Shown: in pieces, positions 60,710 to 64,000 of the stretch
Numbering within the stretch: position 1 is the first letter of the stretch
Layout of the letters: each line of letters opens with the position of its first letter
Assembly: GCA_036311565.1 (NCBI GenBank)
Contig: JAXJPR010000037.1
Location: forward strand, 34,894 to 98,893
Reading direction: 5' to 3'
From: Fimousia sp036311565
GTDB lineage: Bacteria > Bacillota > Clostridia > Lachnospirales > Lachnospiraceae
Length of the DNA stretch: 64,000 bases
The notes under the pieces: model-generated
Told to the model about the DNA's origin: nothing
Database searches by the model: none
What the model saw: the letters and a program-made list of their open reading frames with translations, nothing else
Position numbers and translations under genes: made by a program

Positions 60710-60823
60710 GAAAGAAAAGCACAAAAACAGCTTCAAGATATGGGAATCGGTACAAAATCCCAACAAGCTCTTGAATTATATAATCGAAAGGTATATTCCG
60801 AAAGATGTTTCATAAACTGTTAA
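60710..60823 (+). pseudogene. Coding-like fragment after the helical protein gene
   Basis: A 37-codon open stretch reads KAQKQLQDMGIGTKSQQ, then LELYNRKVYSERCFINC and a stop, in a frame that runs from inside the previous gene. It has no start codon or ribosome site. It may be a frameshifted extension of the 138-residue protein or a relic of another gene. Confidence 0.3.
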
Positions 60824-60836
60824 AAAAGCATATAAA

Positions 60837-61382
60837 GTGGAACAAAAAATGCAAGAAAATAGCTGTAACTTTTCTGATGTAAGACCTGTAATATTGCCAT
60901 TAGCATATCCGCCAATTCAAATCAATAAAAAAAATCAGGCTTGTGCCAATATGCTTAGTGTAGATTATTGTGGAGCGGTATCTGAAATGTCTGCAATTAC
61001 CCAATATATTAATAACGAGATTTATTTATCGGCTGAAAAATGCCCCGTAGCAAAAATAATTTTAGGAATTGCAATGGCGGAAATGATTCATTTACAAAAA
61101 TTAGGAGAGATGATTTATTTATTGGGAGGAAGTGTTGATTTTGTATCCAGACAGCGCGACGGCAGAAGGTGGGTGTGGAGTCCGCAATGCCTGACTCTTC
61201 CCAGACAGACAAGGGAAATTCTTATGGCAGGAATTGAATCAGAAAAAGCTGCCATTAACCAATATGAAATGCATAGAAAGATGATAACTGACACTAGTGT
61301 GAACGCAGTGCTGGCAAGAATTATAAAGGATGAAGAGTATCATATTATGCTTCTGCAGGCAATGTTAAAAGAATTATCGTAA
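60837..61382 (+). CDS. Ferritin-like di-iron protein
   Basis: A 181-residue four-helix bundle protein of the ferritin-like/rubrerythrin superfamily. The expected di-iron ligands are visible in order: E in SEMSAITQY (about residue 49), ExxH in MAEMIHLQK (about 82-85), E in ESEKAAINQYEMH (about 135) and ExxH in DEEYHIMLL (about 169-172). Relatives act in oxygen or peroxide defence; I cannot assign the exact reaction. No rubredoxin CxxC domain is present. The start is GTG 60837 or ATG 60849 (no strong site near). It ends at a strong terminator. Confidence 0.72.
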   Translation: MEQKMQENSCNFSDVRPVILPLAYPPIQINKKNQACANMLSVDYCGAVSEMSAITQYINNEIYLSAEKCPVAKIILGIAMAEMIHLQKLGEMIYLLGGSVDFVSRQRDGRRWVWSPQCLTLPRQTREILMAGIESEKAAINQYEMHRKMITDTSVNAVLARIIKDEEYHIMLLQAMLKELS

Positions 61383-61406
61383 ATCGAAATTAAGTGTCTA
61401 TAAAAG

Positions 61407-61447
61407 GTGTAGTTATTCTCAAATTTTGAGAATGATTGCACTTTTTT
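61407..61447 (+). terminator. Terminator after the ferritin-like gene
   Basis: A long stem, GTGTAGTTATTCTCAAA against TTTGAGAATGATTGCAC with G-U pairs, ends in TTTTTT. Confidence 0.85.
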
Positions 61448-61525
61448 AGCGTCTGTTGGCTGATACAATAAGAATATACAAAGGAGGGAATCGTTTCAAA
61501 AAATGAGGAGTATACCGAAGGGGTA

Positions 61526-62071
61526 ATGGTAATCTGGTGTGCTCCCAGAACAGAAAAACAGACAATGATTGTAGGATGGTATGAACATGCAACTGTTTAT
61601 CGATGGTATCAAAAAAGCATTCTTACTCCTATGACTGGAACTGATAGAGATTATTTTGCAGTTGCGAATGCCAGAGATTGCTATCTGTTACCGGAAGAAA
61701 ATCGTACATTTGTAATTTTTTTACCTCATGCTAATGTTAAAAAATTATTGTCAGAAATAGAAAGAAAAAAATTTAAAGAAGCTGCCCAGAATGATGATTA
61801 TCTGAAAATGTTACCATTTTTATACCATGATTTTGAAGAAACCCATTCGGCTGATACTGCTCATGACATTGCATTTTCATTAAAAGAATTATTCCTGTTT
61901 AAGGAATCCTTAAAGTGGTATCATAAAGTAATTGAATTAGAAGGAGCCAGTTGGGAAATTAATTTTCAAATGCCATATTTATATTCTCAGTGCAATCAAT
62001 TTGAGAAGGCAATAAATGAAGCAAAGTGTCTTTTGAAATACCAAGAAGCCAAAAAAAGATTGGATGGATGA
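61526..62071 (+). pseudogene. N-terminally truncated protein with TPR-like C-terminus
   Basis: The readable frame encodes a beta-rich N-terminal part (VIWCAPRTEKQTMIVGWYEH then TVYRWYQKSILTPMTGTDRD) and a helical tail with TPR-like helices (FLFKESLKWYHKVIELEGAS). The frame remains open upstream to 61472 without a start codon in a proper position after AAGGAGGG. The ATG after that site (61503) is in another phase and stops after seven codons. The protein therefore seems to have lost its N-terminus by deletion or frameshift. The family is unknown to me. Confidence 0.5.
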
Positions 62072-62141
62072 TACGATATTTAAATTAGAATGTGGTAAAA
62101 TAATATACATGGAAATAAATAGGATAAAGAGGTAACATTTT

Positions 62142-62402
62142 ATGATTTTATATTTTACAAATGACAGTAGGCAAAAACGACTTTTAGTAAAGAGTAATTA
62201 TGTAGAAGATATTTATGATGGAATAATGGCATTTTTTGAAGATAACCACATCCGTCCAAGATTCATTCAGTTGAAGAGGGAAGAAATTCCATGGAAAATT
62301 TTTTTTGGAAGTATGTCAGAATTTTTCTTTGTAGAAGAGATTACAGAGAAAAATAAAAAGGATTTGGAAGATTTTAGAAAAAATATATTAAATGAAGAAT
62401 AA
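62142..62402 (+). CDS. Hypothetical protein (86 aa)
   Basis: A small mixed alpha/beta protein: MILYFTNDSRQKRLLVKSNY, then DIYDGIMAFFEDNH, a basic middle and an acidic helical C-terminus (EEITEKNKKDLEDFRKN). I recognise no family. AAGAGGTAAC lies 10 nt upstream of the ATG. It precedes the AlaX gene by 15 bp and may share a transcript with it. Its upstream neighbour is a gene relic. Confidence 0.5.
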   Translation: MILYFTNDSRQKRLLVKSNYVEDIYDGIMAFFEDNHIRPRFIQLKREEIPWKIFFGSMSEFFFVEEITEKNKKDLEDFRKNILNEE

Positions 62403-62417
62403 ATATGGGAGCTGCCA

Positions 62418-63593
62418 ATGAAATTTTATGAAAGTCAAAGTTATAAAAAGGTATGTCAGACAACGGTAACTTTTTGCAAAAAGGAAGGAGATAAGATTAC
62501 TCTTAAACTAGCAGATTCCATCTTTTTTCCAGAAGGAGGAGGCCAGCATGCAGATACTGGATGGCTGATTGTTGATGACAAAAAAATACGATTGTTAGAT
62601 GGACAACTTGCAGAGGGTCAACCAGTGTACCAGGTAGAAGAAGAACTTCCAGTTGGAACAAAAGTAAAATGTGTACTTGATTGGGAACAGCGATATATGC
62701 GAATGCAGCAGCATTCTGGAGAACATATCATTATGGGGGTTATTCATAACAAATATGGTTTGGAAAATATGGGCTTTCATCTAAGTGATACACAGCCAGT
62801 GACCCTTGTTTTAAATGGCAGTTTAACAAAAGAGCAGATCCGGGAGATAGAAATCATGGCAAATGAAATTGTATATGCCAATCTGCCTGTGATTGCCACT
62901 TTTCCAACAAATGAAGAATTAAAAACAAATTCTTATCGAAGTAAAATGGAGATTACTGGTCAGGTAAGGATTATTACAATTGGAAACGAAGAACAAAAAG
63001 TAGATGTCTGTGCCTGCTGCGCACCTCATGTTGCAAGAACAGGTGAAGTGGGATTAGTTAAAGTTGTTTCTGTAGAAAATTATAAAGGTGGAGTTCGTAT
63101 TGGAATTCTCTGTGGAAAACGTGCATTTTTGCATTATGACGAACAGCAGTCTTTAATGAATGAAATTTCCCACCAATTGTCTACACCTTCCAATCAGGTA
63201 AGCAAAATAATTCAAAATCAAAGGAAAGAGATATTTGAACTTCGAAATAAGCTGGGAGAGTTGGTAGAGAAGGATTTGTTTATTCAAATCAAAAATCTGA
63301 ATATGCAGGAACATGTATGTATTTTTACAGAAGAAAGTTTATCAATTGGGATTATTAAAAATGTATATAATACCATGACAAAAAAATTTCTTGGATACGT
63401 AGGAGTATTTATGGGAAATGATGAAGATGGTTATCGATATTGTGCGGGAAGTAAAAACTTAGATTCAAGAGAACTGATAAAGAAAATGAGGGAGGTATTT
63501 GCCACTCAGGGTGGTGGAAATAAAGAAATGGTCCAGGGGAAAGTAAAAGCTTGTAAAAGTGAGATTCAAAAATTTTTTGAGGAAATAGAATAG
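62418..63593 (+). CDS. alaX: Alanyl-tRNA editing protein AlaX (long form)
   Basis: A 391-residue free-standing editing enzyme that hydrolyses Ser/Gly mischarged on tRNA-Ala. The N-terminal beta domain has PEGGGQHADTG (about residues 36-46). The zinc/editing signature HSGEHIIMG (about 98-106) follows, then CACCAPHVARTGEVG (about 200-214). The C-terminal DHHA1 domain follows a coiled segment (about 265-391), with a GGGNKEMVQGKV tail. It duplicates the editing role of AlaS at 28.4 kb. GGGAGCTG precedes the ATG. An IS3 element begins about 20 bp after its stop. Confidence 0.9.
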   Translation: MKFYESQSYKKVCQTTVTFCKKEGDKITLKLADSIFFPEGGGQHADTGWLIVDDKKIRLLDGQLAEGQPVYQVEEELPVGTKVKCVLDWEQRYMRMQQHSGEHIIMGVIHNKYGLENMGFHLSDTQPVTLVLNGSLTKEQIREIEIMANEIVYANLPVIATFPTNEELKTNSYRSKMEITGQVRIITIGNEEQKVDVCACCAPHVARTGEVGLVKVVSVENYKGGVRIGILCGKRAFLHYDEQQSLMNEISHQLSTPSNQVSKIIQNQRKEIFELRNKLGELVEKDLFIQIKNLNMQEHVCIFTEESLSIGIIKNVYNTMTKKFLGYVGVFMGNDEDGYRYCAGSKNLDSRELIKKMREVFATQGGGNKEMVQGKVKACKSEIQKFFEEIE

Positions 63594-63613
63594 GGGAACG
63601 AGAAAATTCAGCT

Positions 63614-64000
63614 TGTACTATAGTCAAGTAATTGGACACAATTTATAAAGAACCATGTGGTCTCTTGGCGTTATAGAATCCTTCAATGTATTTGAACACT
63701 GATAGCTTTAGTTCCTGCGAAGAATGATATGATTTACGGTTGATTTCTTCTTTCTTGGGATACTTGAAGAAACATTTACAGCAGGCATTATCGAAAGGAT
63801 ATCTTTTCATGGAAAACGATTGCACAACATTAAGAGAATCCAATATCTGCCGGAATGCAAATGCGGTATATTGAGTTCCCCGGTCAGAATGAAACATGAG
63901 ACCGAATGGTGAGTTTCGTTTTTTATAAGCTTTTTTGAACGTAGCCATGACCAGAGCAACATCTGATTTTCCTGAAATGTTCCAAGAGATGACTTTTCGG
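63614..64000 (-). mobile_element. IS3-family insertion sequence, right part (partial)
   Basis: The plus-strand sequence from 63614 starts TGTACTATAGTCAAG and resembles an IS3-type terminal inverted repeat (terminal TG). It is followed 29 bp later by the end of the transposase gene on the minus strand. The other end lies beyond the window. It is inserted about 20 bp downstream of alaX. Confidence 0.7.
63643..64000 (-). CDS. IS3-family transposase OrfB (partial, likely inactive)
   Basis: The frame is open to the right edge, so the N-terminal part is missing. The integrase core contains FHSDRGTQYTAF (the second catalytic Asp region), then the PFDNACCKCFFKYPKK region and the closing KRPHGSL. In IS3 relatives the segment is normally DNA..E..FF.LKKE, with a catalytic Glu where this copy has Lys (AAA for GAA), and Leu where it has Pro. 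These two changes suggest an inactivated copy, if the edges are otherwise intact. Confidence 0.82.
   Translation of the reverse strand, partial: RKVISWNISGKSDVALVMATFKKAYKKRNSPFGLMFHSDRGTQYTAFAFRQILDSLNVVQSFSMKRYPFDNACCKCFFKYPKKEEINRKSYHSSQELKLSVFKYIEGFYNAKRPHGSL

Noticed and set aside
1..64000. CRISPR arrays, tRNA, rRNA, prophage or attachment-site repeats
   Set aside because: I looked for regularly spaced repeats, tRNA-like cloverleaf ends (CCA, TTCGA) and phage structural genes and found none. A tRNA could still be missed by eye.

Overview
The window looks like chromosome from a low-GC, endospore-forming Clostridia member, most likely family Lachnospiraceae. The evidence is AT-rich DNA with strong AGGAGG ribosome binding sites, two Spo0A genes, YqfC/YqfD and YlmC/YmxH sporulation genes, a complete rnfCDGEAB operon, CodY, a CarD-type regulator, a DUF3877 protein and RqcH. 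Genus and species cannot be fixed from this sequence alone. I see no rRNA, tRNA, CRISPR array or prophage.

Layout. 1-4.0 kb: a heterodimeric ABC exporter pair (the first gene is cut by the window edge) followed by adenosine deaminase. 4.3-13.2 kb: a RelQ-type alarmone synthetase, asparaginase (minus), an NhaC antiporter, a stand-alone FRG-domain protein, a TSUP/MATE/PAP2 transport cluster, a second MATE pump behind a hairpin leader, and a UPF0126/TRIC channel (minus). 13.4-18.4 kb: ilvE, a Cys-cluster protein, a CarD-like regulator, sstT (minus) and a phosphoribosyltransferase-like gene (minus). 18.6-20.3 kb: two tandem Spo0A paralogues. 20.3-23.6 kb: glgA converging on rqcH. 23.7-28.1 kb: a partial histidine operon, hisZGDBI. 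A 41-residue membrane protein with its own promoter and terminator follows. 28.4-41.9 kb: alaS, rpsU, yqfC-yqfD, phoH-ybeY-flippase, a small BofC-like protein, two FAD enzymes, and proB-DUF896-proA.

42.1-47.2 kb holds the Rnf ferredoxin:NAD+ oxidoreductase. 47.3-55.6 kb is a housekeeping run: ymxH, nrdR, yifB/comM, dprA, topA, codY, rpsB, tsf. CodY carries a good CodY-box match inside its own promoter, and rpsB has a long structured leader.

From about 55.8 kb to the right edge the window changes character. It contains small or lineage-specific genes, gene relics (an ABC-ATPase N-terminus, a frameshifted copper-chaperone-like gene, a truncated TPR-like gene), a compact AIM24/hydrophobic-protein/coiled-coil cluster, a ferritin-like protein, the editing protein AlaX and an IS3-family element with a damaged catalytic region. 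pyrH-frr, the usual neighbours of rpsB-tsf, are absent, so this end is best read as an accessory or rearranged zone.

The strongest second-look items are the tandem Spo0A pair with a degenerate second receiver, the rpsB leader, the hairpin that buries the ribosome binding site at 36.3 kb, the structured intergenic element at 3.9-4.1 kb, and the relic-rich right end.
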